From Methanosphaera stadtmanae (GTDB lineage Archaea > Methanobacteriota > Methanobacteria > Methanobacteriales > Methanobacteriaceae): a stretch of DNA of 64,000 bases. Of the stretch, positions 47,018 through 57,307 are shown one piece after another. The notes below the pieces were generated by a model. That model was not told the origin of the DNA and searched no databases. It saw only the letters and a list, made by a program, of their open reading frames with translations. The DNA lies in NCBI GenBank assembly GCA_015062805.1, contig SUTQ01000006.1, forward strand, positions 40,631 to 104,630. Reading direction: 5' to 3'. Every line of letters begins with the position of its first letter. Within the stretch, counting starts at the first letter, position 1. The translations under genes and the position numbers were made by a program.

Positions 47018-47194
47018 ATGGCAAACCCTTATGTAATTAAAGATAATTGTGCAGGATGCGGATTATGTGCTCAAGCATGTCCTACAAACTGTATTGCTGA
47101 AGGATCCCCTTACGTTATCGATCAAAACGTATGTGTTGGATGCGGATTATGTGCAAACGCATGCCCAGTAGATGCTATTGAACAAGTACAATAG
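47018..47194 (+). CDS. 2[4Fe-4S] ferredoxin
   Basis: 58 residues with two CxxCxxCxxxCP clusters: CAGCGLCAQACP and CVGCGLCANACP, plus the extra Cys in TNCIAEG. A low-potential electron carrier for methanogen enzymes. Its codons are much richer in G and C than those of its neighbours, as in strongly expressed genes. GGTGAT precedes ATG 47018; GTG 47009 is part of it. Promoter motif noted upstream. Confidence 0.93.
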   Translation: MANPYVIKDNCAGCGLCAQACPTNCIAEGSPYVIDQNVCVGCGLCANACPVDAIEQVQ

Positions 47195-47280
47195 ATCTAT
47201 TAAACTTTAATCAACTAACCCCCACAAAAACTTTTTTTAAACTAATATCTAAATTTTTAAAATAATATTAATTAAGTTAA

Positions 47281-47436
47281 TTTAATATAAAAAAAAGGTT
47301 TTTCAACTATAATCATTATAGTTGAACAGCTTATATAATTATAAACTTCCGTCTTAAATTAATTGGTAATTTTAAATGTTTTTTGTTTTTAAATAGGAGT
47401 AAAAATAATTTTTTACTTATACCATTACAGGTATAC
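47281..47436 (-). ncRNA. Candidate metal-regulated small RNA
   Basis: Predicted start about 47436, 25 bp from the TATA; end at a strong terminator: TTCAACTATAAT at 47302-47313 pairs perfectly with 47315-47326 around a single base, and on the minus strand a run of eight T follows. Length about 150 bases. The only ATG in it opens a two-codon frame, so it does not code. It lies antisense-adjacent to, but does not overlap, the ferredoxin gene. It could instead be the leftover leader of a lost second feo gene, or the end of the J-domain transcript. Confidence 0.45.
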
Positions 47437-47466
47437 TATATACTATACCCCCTATGGTATATAAAG
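47418..47466 (-). promoter_or_regulatory. Double TATACC-N6-GGTATA operator and TATA, copy of the feoA promoter
   Basis: TATA CTTTATATA at 47458-47466 on the minus strand. Operators TATACC-N6-GGTATA at 47444-47461 and 47418-47435, 26 bp apart, the first overlapping the TATA by four bases. Spacing and overlap are identical to the feoA promoter, and the 49-bp stretch aligns without gaps and with few changes. It arose by duplication or is held by selection. Confidence 0.7.
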
Positions 47467-47527
47467 TTACTCTTAAAAAGTATCAAAAACTATTGATAAA
47501 AAATAAAAAAATAGTTAATTTAAAAAT

Positions 47528-48010
47528 TTACCTTCTTCCTCTTCTCCTATGCCTTCTTTTACTGTGTCTACCATGATTCATTCCCGATAATCCACCCGTT
47601 TTTCTAAAAGGATGAGAAGCATTTGAACCTATAATAGTATTTAAAGTCTTTGAAAGAATACCCGTTTCATTTTCAAAATTTACTGCCAATTCTACACCTT
47701 TTGATATAGTATCCAAAGGATTAGATTTTTTCTTTCTATTAACCGTAGTTAAGTTGGACTTCGATATTTTTTTAGGAAGATTAGTTTTTGCTGAAGAAAT
47801 TAATTTATCATAATTTTGTCTTTTTATATCATCAGATAACACCACATAAGCTTCTTGAATAAGTTGAAATTTTTTATTGGAGTTATCTTCTTTATTGACA
47901 TCTGGATGATACTTAAGAACGGCCTTTTTATAAGCTTTTTTAATCTCATCTTCATTTGCATTAATGGATACATCTAATATTTTATAATAATCACGGATAT
48001 ATTTGACCAT
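47528..48010 (-). CDS. J-domain (DnaJ-like) protein
   Basis: 160 residues. Residues 5-70 are a J domain ([20 protein letters not shown], the HPD in KYHPDVNK, then [14 protein letters not shown]), which stimulates the ATPase of an Hsp70. It lacks the Gly/Phe and zinc regions of true DnaJ, and ends in an Arg/His-rich tail ([14 protein letters not shown]) that may bind nucleic acid or ribosomes. AGGAGT precedes ATG 48010. Confidence 0.87.
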   Translation of the reverse strand: MVKYIRDYYKILDVSINANEDEIKKAYKKAVLKYHPDVNKEDNSNKKFQLIQEAYVVLSDDIKRQNYDKLISSAKTNLPKKISKSNLTTVNRKKKSNPLDTISKGVELAVNFENETGILSKTLNTIIGSNASHPFRKTGGLSGMNHGRHSKRRHRRRGRR

Positions 48011-48191
48011 AATATGTACTCCTAATTATTAATATGTATTTCAACACATTTACTATAAGTATATATGTTTATTTAATTAGTAATAGTTCGTTAATAATAT
48101 TTTTTATAAAAATTTTTTCACACTACAATAATGATAAATATTAATATAACAATTAATAAAAATAGCAATAGAAATGAATGGAGGCAATATA

Positions 48192-48461
48192 ATGGCAGAA
48201 AAAAATATGATAATTGCTTTAGTATTATCTTTTTTAATAACTGGATTAGGATTAGTATATGATGGTCTAATTAAAAGAGGAATTGTTTCATTTGTAATTG
48301 GAGTAATAGTTGCTTTGTTAAACTATTATGTTTCATCAATTTTCTCAATAATTGGTTTAATTTGGGCACTTTATGTTTTATATGATACATATCAATGTAC
48401 AAAAGCAATTAACAATAATCAAGCAATACCTTTATTTTTAACACAAGTAGATTTAGAATAA
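48192..48461 (+). CDS. Small TM2-like membrane protein
   Basis: 89 residues with two or three hydrophobic segments (IIALVLSFLITGLGLVYDGL and FVIGVIVALLNYYVSSIFSI) and a hydrophilic end with YQCTKAINNNQA. TM2-like family. A frameshifted paralogue lies at 60704-60974. GGAGG is 7 bases before ATG 48192, so the ATG at 48174 is rejected. Confidence 0.7.
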   Translation: MAEKNMIIALVLSFLITGLGLVYDGLIKRGIVSFVIGVIVALLNYYVSSIFSIIGLIWALYVLYDTYQCTKAINNNQAIPLFLTQVDLE

Positions 48462-48601
48462 ATCTACAATTACTTTTTTAATTTTATTTAGGAAATATTA
48501 TTTATAGAGACTTTTGTTTTTGAGGTTGTATTAAATTATTTTTCGTTTTAGAATTAAATTTGTTAAAAGAAGATAAGTTAGATTATAATCAAAATTATTT
48601 A

Positions 48602-49351
48602 TTATAATCCTAAAATTTGTTTTTTCTTAGCTTCAAATTCTTCCTCTGTAATGACACCTTTTTCTTTTAGTTCATGCCATTTAAGTAATTCATCAGTATC
48701 AGAAACTGTTGAAGTAACATGTACTGGATTACTATTATTAATCATATTCGTTTTGAAAGTCTGGAATTTATAATGTAATAAATCATAAAATTTCTGAATT
48801 TGTCTTTTATCATATTGTTGTAATATTATGCCGGGGCTACCTGCCATTGTAAGAACAATATAATTATATGTGATTCCTAAATCAAGGTCTATACTAGTTA
48901 CATCTTGAAACAATACAGTTTTACTTCCTTTACTCATTTTACTGAACATACCTATTTTTTTAATAATTATTTTATCATCAAATATTGTTACTAATGCATC
49001 TTGAGTATCTGTTGTTTTTTCGGTTGTAATTCTTTCCCGTTCTTCTTGCAATAAACATTTAAATTCTTTTAATGATGGATCCTGTTCTAATTGTTTAATA
49101 GGAGGTGAATTATTTTCTGAAATGTATTTTAAGTATGTATAAATTTTTTGAGCGTTTTCTTTTCCTTTTTTAGTTATTGTTATTCTTAAAAGATCATCAT
49201 AAAATGGAATTATATCCAATAATCCTCCTGTCAGTCTACCCGGTTCTTTATATCGCACTTCCCTTATATCTGATAATGGTATAACCCTTTTTTTATTAGA
49301 TGATTCATATATTATTTCATTATCAGTTAGTTCTAATTTTTCATTTTTCAT
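48602..49351 (-). CDS. PH-like domain protein with C-terminal SHOCT motif
   Basis: 249 residues. Two PH-like beta-rich domains are suggested by the alternating strands of residues 5-60 and 118-190 (ALVTIFDDKIIIKK...SKTVLFQDVTSI). The last 30 residues form a SHOCT helix (LKWHELKEKGVITEEEFEAK). Such proteins are often oligomeric or membrane-associated; no function is known. GGTGGAT precedes ATG 49351. Confidence 0.75.
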   Translation of the reverse strand: MKNEKLELTDNEIIYESSNKKRVIPLSDIREVRYKEPGRLTGGLLDIIPFYDDLLRITITKKGKENAQKIYTYLKYISENNSPPIKQLEQDPSLKEFKCLLQEERERITTEKTTDTQDALVTIFDDKIIIKKIGMFSKMSKGSKTVLFQDVTSIDLDLGITYNYIVLTMAGSPGIILQQYDKRQIQKFYDLLHYKFQTFKTNMINNSNPVHVTSTVSDTDELLKWHELKEKGVITEEEFEAKKKQILGL

Positions 49352-49481
49352 ATAATCCACCTTTATATTGAATAATATTATTTATATTGAATTATTATTA
49401 TATTTTTTATTACTTCTAAAGCATGAAATATGTTTAAAGAATAGAAAAATTAAATAAATATATTTTATACAACATATTTAT

Positions 49482-49841
49482 ATGAAAGTTAGATATGCAA
49501 CATTAATAGTAAATAATATGCAGGATAGTGTGGATTTTTATACAAAAATTCTTAATTTTGAAATTGAAGAGGAATTTAATTTACCTTCTGGAAAAATTAC
49601 GTTATTAAAATGTGAAGGAGATGCAGGAATAGAGCTGATTGAAAACCCAGTATTTGAAACAGGAATGTACTCCATAGGTATAGATGTTGATGATATAGAA
49701 GAAGTCATGGTTAATCTTAAAGGAAAAGGCGTAAATATTGCTATGGATATTACACCAATATCTGTTGGTTTAATGTCCAGAATCATAGATCCAAATGGAA
49801 TTAACATAGTGTTCATAGAACATGAAAATAAGATGAAATGA
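49482..49841 (+). CDS. VOC family (glyoxalase-fold) protein
   Basis: 119 residues: one glyoxalase/bleomycin-resistance/dioxygenase module with the SVDFYTKILNFEIEEEF start and DPNGINIVFIEH end, a metal-binding Glu/His pattern. It could act on a small electrophile or be a binding protein. No ribosome site precedes ATG 49482, suggesting a leaderless transcript. Confidence 0.82.
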   Translation: MKVRYATLIVNNMQDSVDFYTKILNFEIEEEFNLPSGKITLLKCEGDAGIELIENPVFETGMYSIGIDVDDIEEVMVNLKGKGVNIAMDITPISVGLMSRIIDPNGINIVFIEHENKMK

Positions 49842-49957
49842 TTTGATCTGTATATTAAAAAAATATTTTAAAATAAAAAAAAGTTCTTTCTAATAATTAA
49901 AAAAAATAATAAGAAATATAATAACTAAAAGTGGAAAATAGTTTAAATTTCTATTTC

Positions 49958-52552
49958 CTATATTAATGTGATCGTTTCTTCTATTGATGTTGGGTTATAG
50001 TTTTTGTTTCCTTTGTATACTATCGTCATATTGTATGTTCCTGTTGTTAATGGTTTATAAATAACTGAGAATTCTGCTTTAGAATCTGTGAGTAAATGAA
50101 TCTGAATACCATTTATGTAAACAAATATATTGGCATTTTTTAGTTTTGTGTTTGATTGATCAACTAGTTTTCCACTAATGTAACCTCCCACATCTCGTAT
50201 ACCTGTGCTTTTAGTGTTTGATATTATTGTTGTGTTTCTTTTTAGTGTAGTGAATGTTTTTGTTATTATCTTATTGTTGTATGATATTTTTAGTGTGTTT
50301 GTTCCTGCAATACTAGATATACATTTATATTCAATAATTCCATTTTCATCCGTTTTTACTGGAATAGTCTCATTATTTATCGTTAAATTTACATAAATAT
50401 TTTTTAGTTCTTTATTGTTTTCAGTTAACAATGCCAAAATTGTAATGTTATCTCTGTAATATGATGATTTAATAATTAAATCAGTTTCGACTACAAAAGT
50501 TGTTGAAATATTGCTTGATTTATAATTTTTATTTCCTTTGTAAAATATTGACAAATTATATGTTCCTATTTTTGTAGGAGTGTAGTTTATTGAATATAAT
50601 CCATTCTTATCAGTTAAAACATGATATTGTTGATTATTAACTGTAACGAATATATTTGCATTTCTAAGTTTTGTATTGGTTTTGTCCGTCAAATTTCCTT
50701 TTAAAACTGTAGGTCTATTAATAAAAGCACCTGTAAAATTTAAATTAATGGTAGTTTTTCTTTTATTGACATTGAATGTTGTTGTTGTATTAGTTGGTAA
50801 AAAACGGCCTTTACCATTAAATATGGCTTTAATAGTATAAATACCGGTAGAATTTAATCTAATAGTGGTTGAAAATTTACCATTATGCTTTGTCTTAATC
50901 TTTATAATATCATTATTTACCAATAATGTGATATTTAAAAAGTCATTGACTGTTTGGTTTGCATTTACTGTAATATTACCACTGATAGTTATATTATCCC
51001 TATAATCTTTTTCAGTTATGTTTTTTAAATATATTGAAGTTTTTCCCATCTCATTATATATATCATCGTCCTCATTTGCTTTATTATTTTTAAAAGTGGA
51101 ATGTTTAATATTTAAAATTGAACTATAATTATAAATCGCACCACCAGCTATTGCGTTGTTGTATGTTAAATTTGAATTAGTAATAGTATAAGTTCCCATA
51201 TAAGCTCTGATAGCTCCACCATATTTGGCTTTGTTGTTAGTTAATATTGAATTTACAATATTATAATTACCGTTGGATGCACATATAGCTCCACCATAAT
51301 CTCCATAGTTTAATGATAGTGTTGAATTAATTATGTTATATATTCCGTTAAATGAATAGATAGCACCACATTCAGATGCTGTATTGTTTGTTATGATAGA
51401 ATTTGTTATATTGAAACTTCCCCCATGAGAATGTATAAAAGCTCCATCATAGGTTACTTTGTTGTTTGTAATGTTTGAATTATTGAAAACAAAATTTGAA
51501 TATGATGCATAAGTTATTCCACCATCCGTAGCTTTGTTATCTGATAATGTTGAATTGACTATAATATAATTATCTTCTTTTGATTCGATACATCCAGATT
51601 GACTAGCAATGTTATTAGTTAATGTTGAATTAATAATTTTAGCATTTACTCTAAATGAGTAGATTACTCCACCTAGGTATCCTGAATTATCACTTAAGAA
51701 AGATTGGTTAAAAGTTATATTTCCCCGATTTAGATTAATTACGCCACCTTTGTCAGCATTGTTATTAATAAATGTTGAATTGAAAATATTAGTATTACTA
51801 CTGTAAGAATAAATTGCTGCACCATTCCTTGCTTGATTATTTGCAAAGAATGAATCCAATATAGTCAGATTACTAGTATAAGAGTATATAGTTCCACCAT
51901 CATATTTTGCAGTGTTGTCAGTCATATTAGAATTAATCACAGTTAGGCTACTATTATTTGAATAAACAACTGTACCTCCACCATATACCTGATTATTAAT
52001 AAATAAGGAATCAACAAAGGTTAAATCACTATTTTTAATATTAATTATTCCATTTGAACCTGTTTTATAATTTTTTAATGTAATATTTTTTAATTTTAAA
52101 GAACAATTGTTTAGTGTTAAAAAGCAATATTTTTCTTGTCCATCCAATATCAAATTATTTCCATCAATTGTAATATTATAATTTATTCCATTATTTGGAT
52201 TAATTACCATGTTTGATGTTGCATTATAATTTCCTGTTTTGAGGTTGATTGTATAATCTTTTTGTGTTCCCTGTTGAATACTGTTGATTTGACTAACTAA
52301 CTCATTATAACTATTTACATCAACTTGTGTTAAAACTGCTTCTTTTACTGTTTTATCAGTTTTTTTGGTTATTTCTTTAGTATCTGTATAAATGATGTCA
52401 TTTTGTACTTGTTCTATGTCTTTGACTGTTGATTGTTCTGTAGATATATCAATTGTTTCATCATTGTCTAACTCAGTTGCACTTACTAAGTTGATACTTA
52501 TTATGAATGTGAGTAACATCATAACAAAAAGTATCTTTCTATTTTTACTCAA
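49958..52552 (-). CDS. Adhesin-like protein: beta helix plus Ig-like repeats
   Basis: 864 residues. Residues 1-25 are a signal peptide (ILFVMMLLTFIISINLVSA). Residues 80-510 are a parallel beta-helix of short repeats (SNLTILDSFF, GGAIYSYS and similar). Residues 520-864 hold three or four Ig-like domains of the Big_3 kind with strands such as GTYNLSIFYKGNKNY and NIFVTVNNQQYHVLTDKNG. No membrane anchor at the end. Starts at TTG 52552 after GGAGGTG. Surface binding to host or bacterial glycans is inferred for this family. Confidence 0.85.
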   Translation of the reverse strand: MSKNRKILFVMMLLTFIISINLVSATELDNDETIDISTEQSTVKDIEQVQNDIIYTDTKEITKKTDKTVKEAVLTQVDVNSYNELVSQINSIQQGTQKDYTINLKTGNYNATSNMVINPNNGINYNITIDGNNLILDGQEKYCFLTLNNCSLKLKNITLKNYKTGSNGIINIKNSDLTFVDSLFINNQVYGGGTVVYSNNSSLTVINSNMTDNTAKYDGGTIYSYTSNLTILDSFFANNQARNGAAIYSYSSNTNIFNSTFINNNADKGGVINLNRGNITFNQSFLSDNSGYLGGVIYSFRVNAKIINSTLTNNIASQSGCIESKEDNYIIVNSTLSDNKATDGGITYASYSNFVFNNSNITNNKVTYDGAFIHSHGGSFNITNSIITNNTASECGAIYSFNGIYNIINSTLSLNYGDYGGAICASNGNYNIVNSILTNNKAKYGGAIRAYMGTYTITNSNLTYNNAIAGGAIYNYSSILNIKHSTFKNNKANEDDDIYNEMGKTSIYLKNITEKDYRDNITISGNITVNANQTVNDFLNITLLVNNDIIKIKTKHNGKFSTTIRLNSTGIYTIKAIFNGKGRFLPTNTTTTFNVNKRKTTINLNFTGAFINRPTVLKGNLTDKTNTKLRNANIFVTVNNQQYHVLTDKNGLYSINYTPTKIGTYNLSIFYKGNKNYKSSNISTTFVVETDLIIKSSYYRDNITILALLTENNKELKNIYVNLTINNETIPVKTDENGIIEYKCISSIAGTNTLKISYNNKIITKTFTTLKRNTTIISNTKSTGIRDVGGYISGKLVDQSNTKLKNANIFVYINGIQIHLLTDSKAEFSVIYKPLTTGTYNMTIVYKGNKNYNPTSIEETITLI

Positions 52553-53388
52553 AAATACACCTCCATCATATTATTAATTATTTTAAATAACTTATTTGTT
52601 AAAAAATTATAATTAATATTATTAATTATGTTTTTAGAGAAATTAAAGTTAACTTTTTATTCCCCTGTTTTTTCAATTATAATTTCTAATTTGATAAAAT
52701 TAGTTATATCGTTAAAGCAAATAAACGCATTCCACTTTTAAATAGATAAAAAAACAAAAATTTAAAATTCAAAATAGTAAAAATGGATTCAATATGGAAG
52801 TCTCAATAACGATTCACCATATAAAAAAAATTAAAATAATTTATTAAGATGAAAAAATATAATGGGATATGCATAATTTCATTAAGTACTTAAAAAAAAC
52901 TAATTTAATTTTGGTAAAAAAAGAAAGTCATATCTAATAAATAATTATGTATTAGAATATTAAATTTAGTGGATAATATTCGCAAAGCATCATATACCAA
53001 TAGAATATGTACTATTCCGTTAAACCATGTTAATATTTCATTATAAATGCATATTAAAGATGAAATTATAAAATCTAACATAATATTATAACCCATTGAA
53101 TGGTGGTTTATTATCAGTTGTAGCTAGACCTATCGGGTAATGAAAGAATTGAAGGGTAGTTACCACTACATAACACTCCCCTTAATTTGTGAGTAAATCA
53201 TTTGAATTGATAAAATATATATTTTTCGAATCAGTTATCATGTATTTAAATTTTTAAAACTTTGAGTTATTGTTAAATAATAAAAATAATGTTGTAAAAT
53301 AGATTCTATGGAAAATCTATATAATATTTCAATGTTTTGACAACTTAAACTTAAAAAAATAATAAGATAAAAAAAGGAAGTTTAATGT
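52553..53388. other. Long gap, possibly an old gene relic
   Basis: 836 bp, mostly A+T-rich. 53090-53190 has more G+C and reads, on the minus strand, LQFFHYPIGLATTDNK followed by a stop; a 63-codon frame lies at 52905-53096. None could be named, and no ribosome site precedes the frame. Best treated as noncoding or decayed. Confidence 0.4.
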
Positions 53389-53616
53389 TTAAAATCCTGG
53401 TTTAAAGTTAAATATTTTCATAGCCAATTTAAATGATATCTTATTTACAAATAACGTCACTAAGAAATAGGCTACTACCCAACGTAATGGCCAGTATAAT
53501 AAACATATTTCCAAAGGCATTCCGCTTGGGATTGCAAAGATAAGTGGCATCAACAAACTCATTATAAGACTTATAAAAAAAGCTATTGGATTCCAAAAAA
53601 GTTGTTTATAATTCAT
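53389..53616 (-). CDS. Small membrane protein, DUF2798-like
   Basis: 75 residues, two membrane helices (PIAFFISLIMSLLMPLIFAI and WVVAYFLVTLFVNKIS), basic end. The spacing of the helices and the W-x3-Y in the second recall DUF2798 proteins. GGGAGGTAA provides a very strong ribosome site for ATG 53616. Confidence 0.65.
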   Translation of the reverse strand: MNYKQLFWNPIAFFISLIMSLLMPLIFAIPSGMPLEICLLYWPLRWVVAYFLVTLFVNKISFKLAMKIFNFKPGF

Positions 53617-53771
53617 TAATTACCTCCCTTTTACATAATTAATTAATGAATTCAAAGTATATTAATTTTATAATAAAAATGGTCAATAATATGACTATTT
53701 TTTTAATATAAAAAAAGTTTAAATAGATATACCCATAAACCTTTATGTAACCCTTAAAGAGGTGGAAAAAG

Positions 53772-54278
53772 ATGAATATAAAAAAAATATTAATAATTGG
53801 ATTAGTTTTAATTGCTGTTAGTGCAAGTTTAACTGCTCTTAGTGCAGAGACCAAAACAACATCACATACAAAAATTCTAGAAAACAACAAATTAACCTTA
53901 GATGACATTAATTTTATAATTCCTGATGGATATAAAGAAGTAGAAACTGAGACTGATTCAACCGAAATTGATGACGATAATGAAAATGACACTGAAGACA
54001 TTGATGGAACTCCCGTAGATGATTCAACAAAATGTGAATTCAAAAATAGTCAGGGTGATGAAATAGAAATAGAAGTAGGAATTAAAGCAAATAATGAAAA
54101 AATTGAAAGTATAAATCCTGCAAACTCTGAACAAAAAACTATTGCAAATAAAGAAGGTTATCTTATTAAAGATACGAATGATGGTAAAGAACAATTCAAA
54201 TTTGAATACTTAGAAAATGGTAAAATAGTTAAAATTGTTGCTAATAGTGAAGATATTATTGGTCAAATAATAGGATAA
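53772..54278 (+). CDS. Secreted acidic protein
   Basis: 168 residues. Residues 1-25 are a signal peptide (IIGLVLIAVSASLTALSA). The mature part is Glu/Asp-rich (EIDDDNENDTEDIDG) followed by a beta-rich region (NKEGYLIKDTNDGKEQFKFE). No family recognised; similar small secreted proteins are typical of gut methanogens. GAGGTGG precedes ATG. Confidence 0.7.
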   Translation: MNIKKILIIGLVLIAVSASLTALSAETKTTSHTKILENNKLTLDDINFIIPDGYKEVETETDSTEIDDDNENDTEDIDGTPVDDSTKCEFKNSQGDEIEIEVGIKANNEKIESINPANSEQKTIANKEGYLIKDTNDGKEQFKFEYLENGKIVKIVANSEDIIGQIIG

Positions 54279-54322
54279 ACTTTTTAAATTACGTAACTTT
54301 ATTTTGTCCTTCTCACCCCATT

Positions 54323-54900
54323 TTATTTTGAAATTTTACAATAGAGAACTAAAAATTCATTTTTTAAAATAGAATATAACTCCAGATTGCTGTATGATCC
54401 ATCAATATTCTTTTGTCCATCACGTAATTTTCCTTCATAGATCATAACAACTTTTTGCAGGACTTTTTTTGATCCAACCTTTCCTTTATGGCAAGAAAAA
54501 ATATATCCTATGAAAATAAACTTCATTAAATGCCTGACTTAACACGTTTCTAACCGCTTCAGTAACTAACCTTATTCCACCAATTACTTCCCAAAGATGC
54601 CCTAACTCTGCAAAATCATTATCTCCTACATTAAAAAGAGCTATGGAATCTACAATCTTTTTTTATACATTATCATTGAAGAGTAATGTTTAAGATTATC
54701 CTAATACTATGCAACATTAAACTCAATGAATTCTTTATTTTTTTCCAAAAAATTCTATGGAATCCAAGAAATAAAATTATGAACTTCTTTGTCAAAAGCA
54801 GAATTTTCATATATCTCTTTAAAATTATCTTCTTTAAATGGTCTTATTTTAATCTATTAGTTTTTAAAATTTTTGTTCCGTTATGAGTAATATTTGACAT
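54323..54900 (-). pseudogene. Decayed RimJ/RimL-like N-acetyltransferase gene
   Basis: Reading from ATG 54900 gives MSNITHNGTKILKTNRL, then after one frameshift RPFKEDNFKEIYENSAFDKE and a series of in-frame stops, then VDSIALFNVGDNDFAELGHL, then RLVTEAVRNVLSQAFNE, then after another shift NIDGSYSNLELYSILKNEF. Order and content match a RimJ/RimL-type GNAT. At least two frameshifts and several stops show loss of function; the ending is recognisable. Confidence 0.75.
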
Positions 54901-55154
54901 ATATTTCCTTTAATAAAAGTTAATCTATTTTTTCTAAATATTGTTAATTAATCAAATCTAAAATAATTATATTAATAACTCAATATAAGGTTTGATAAAT
55001 ACCTTTAATGAAAACTATATAATTACATTAGTAAAATGATTACTTCGTAAAGTTTTTAAAATAAAAAATATAAACTATTTAAATAAGTTAAACGAAAAAT
55101 TAGTGTTTTAATTTAATATTATCTGAAATAATTCAAACATAGGAGACAAATTAA

Positions 55155-56378
55155 ATGAAAATTACAGTTGCAGGTGTAGGATATGTAGGGCTTTCTCTTG
55201 CTGTTCTACTAGCACAAAAACATGACGTTACAGCTATTACAACAACAGAATCAAAAGCAGAAAAATTAAATCAGTTTATCAGTCCTATACAAGATGATGA
55301 AATAGAAAGATTTTTTAAAGAAGCACGTGAAGGACAGAGAAAACTGAATCTTCATACAACAACTGACAAGGAAACTGCTTATAAGGATGCAGAACTTGTT
55401 ATTATAGCTACTCCAACAAATTATGATGATGTTGATAATTTCTTTGATACATCAGCTGTTGAAGATGCCATTGAATGGACCCTTAAAGTTAATCCAGATG
55501 TTCTTATGGTAATCAAGTCAACAATACCTGTTGGTTATACAGATTTCGTGCGTGAAAAGTATGGAGTAGATAATATTATTTTCAGTCCAGAATTCCTCCG
55601 CGAATCAAAAGCACTTTATGATAATCTTCATCCAAGTCGTATAGTTATTGGATGTGATGAAAATCAGAAAGAAGAAGGACAGATGGTTGCAGATCTTCTT
55701 TTGGAAGGTGCACGAGAAGAGGAAAAAAGAGCAGACATGCCTGAACAAGATATTCCTGTGTTGATAGCAAATTTAACAGAAGCTGAAGCTATTAAACTTT
55801 TTGCCAATACATTCCTTGCTGTAAGAGTAAGTTACTTTAATGAACTCGATACGTATGCTCAGACCAAAGGTCTTGATACACAAATGATTATAGATGGTGT
55901 ATGTATGGATCCTCGTATTGGTGGACATTACAATAATCCATCATTTGGATATGGTGGATACTGTTTACCTAAAGATACGAAACAGTTGTTGGCAAACTAT
56001 AAAGATGTTCCACAGACCATGATAGAGGCTGTAGTTAACTCCAATTCAGTACGTAAGGATTTTATTGCAGACCAGATTATTTCAAAGAATCCAAAAACAG
56101 TCGGAGTTTATAGGCTTACAATGAAGAGCAATAGTGACAATTTCCGTTCATCAGCTATACAAGGAGTAATGAAACGTATTAAGGCAAAAGGAATACCTGT
56201 CATTGTCTATGAGCCAACATTAGAAAATGGAAGTGAATTCTTCAGATCCGAAGTGGTAAATGATATAGATCGTTTCAAGTCTGAAAGTGATGTTATTTTA
56301 GCAAATCGATTTGATTCGGATATCCTCGGCGATGTTGCTGATAAGGTATATACAAGAGATATCTTTAGAAGAGATTAA
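55155..56378 (+). CDS. ugd: UDP-glucose 6-dehydrogenase
   Basis: Oxidises UDP-glucose to UDP-glucuronate with NAD. 407 residues. Marks: [10 protein letters not shown] nucleotide loop at residues 7-16, the [10 protein letters not shown] and [20 protein letters not shown] substrate region, and [16 protein letters not shown] around the catalytic Cys. From memory the sequence is of the bacterial Firmicutes/Bacteroidetes kind. Codons such as CGT, CTC and CGC are more frequent than in neighbouring genes, supporting acquisition. GGAG precedes ATG. Glucuronate would feed surface glycan synthesis. Confidence 0.92.
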   Translation: MKITVAGVGYVGLSLAVLLAQKHDVTAITTTESKAEKLNQFISPIQDDEIERFFKEAREGQRKLNLHTTTDKETAYKDAELVIIATPTNYDDVDNFFDTSAVEDAIEWTLKVNPDVLMVIKSTIPVGYTDFVREKYGVDNIIFSPEFLRESKALYDNLHPSRIVIGCDENQKEEGQMVADLLLEGAREEEKRADMPEQDIPVLIANLTEAEAIKLFANTFLAVRVSYFNELDTYAQTKGLDTQMIIDGVCMDPRIGGHYNNPSFGYGGYCLPKDTKQLLANYKDVPQTMIEAVVNSNSVRKDFIADQIISKNPKTVGVYRLTMKSNSDNFRSSAIQGVMKRIKAKGIPVIVYEPTLENGSEFFRSEVVNDIDRFKSESDVILANRFDSDILGDVADKVYTRDIFRRD

Positions 56379-56806
56379 TAGTTCCATAAAGAACTATATT
56401 AAACATCTTTTTTTGAATTTTTTTCCCGATAATCTATTAATTTTTAGATTTATTATATATATTGAACTCTTTATTGATGAATAAAAGGATTCAGAATATA
56501 TTTTTTTACTTAAATTATTTAAAGCCATTTATTAAGAAAGTTAATACAATACGTTGTTATTAATCAATTAATACATTTATGTAACTATACCTTGATATGC
56601 CAATATGTTTTATAATACTCAATTCAAATTCTTTTTTTAAAAAAAAAAATCATTAAAAATCTTAAATTAATTTAAGAATTAATTAATTTAAGTTAATAAG
56701 TAATAGTTAATCTTTTATGAAATTTAAACATGTGAATTTTTATGTAAATTTAATATAGAAAAATATTATAGGAATAAATTAAAAATAAATAGTTAGGAGG
56801 TTAAGT
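56379..56806. other. A+T-rich gap, no gene seen
   Basis: 428 bp with a T-rich tract after ugd and TATA-like stretches near 56755. No repeat of note. Confidence 0.4.
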
Positions 56807-57307
56807 ATGAGTTTTTTAAGTGAAAAATCTAGTTCTATACTCATGATTATTTTAGGAATTATAGCTATATTATTTCCTATGATTTCTACAGAAACAATAG
56901 GTTTTCTTAGTGGAATAATATTTATATTAATAGCAGTTGCCTTTATAAGTTCAGGTATTGCTGAGTTGATAATAACTAAATATTTTGGAGTTATATATCT
57001 TATTTTTGGAATATTAAGTTTAATAGCAGCTTATTATTTAATATTTGATCCGGCATTTGTATCAGGATTAATAGGATTAATAATTTATATATTCGGATTT
57101 ATGTTAATTTTATTAGGTATTGTTGGATTGTTTATGGGACCATTCAGTATAATGGGTGTAATTACACTTATATATGGTTTAGTAACATTAATAATATCTT
57201 ATTACATGAATGATCCTAGAATATTAGGTACCGTAGTAGGTATCTGGTTATTAATATCAGGAATAGTATCCTTATTTACAGATAATAAAGAATACATAGA
57301 TGTATAA
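56807..57307 (+). CDS. DUF308/HdeD-like membrane protein
   Basis: 166 residues, six short membrane helices with repeated Gly-rich turns (IMGVITLIYGLVTL, VVGIWLLISGIVSL). HdeD-type family, in bacteria linked to acid stress; no function known here. A decayed paralogue is at 35592-35934. GGAGG precedes ATG. Confidence 0.82.
   Translation: MSFLSEKSSSILMIILGIIAILFPMISTETIGFLSGIIFILIAVAFISSGIAELIITKYFGVIYLIFGILSLIAAYYLIFDPAFVSGLIGLIIYIFGFMLILLGIVGLFMGPFSIMGVITLIYGLVTLIISYYMNDPRILGTVVGIWLLISGIVSLFTDNKEYIDV

Larger units (their letters stand above)
47195..47527. other. Gap holding a minus-strand promoter, candidate RNA and terminator
   Basis: There is no open frame of useful length on either strand. 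The promoter at 47418-47466 and the terminator at 47281-47326 are described in their own entries. Confidence 0.6.

Noticed and set aside
48174-48191. Start of the TM2-like gene at 48174
   Set aside because: The stretch contains the GGAGG site that serves ATG 48192.
52905-53096. Small protein gene on the minus strand
   Set aside because: No ribosome site, hydrophobic composition of the kind A+T-rich DNA gives by chance, and no recognisable match.
53220-53240. Possible tRNA T-arm (TTCGAATC)
   Set aside because: No acceptor, D or anticodon arms could be found around it.
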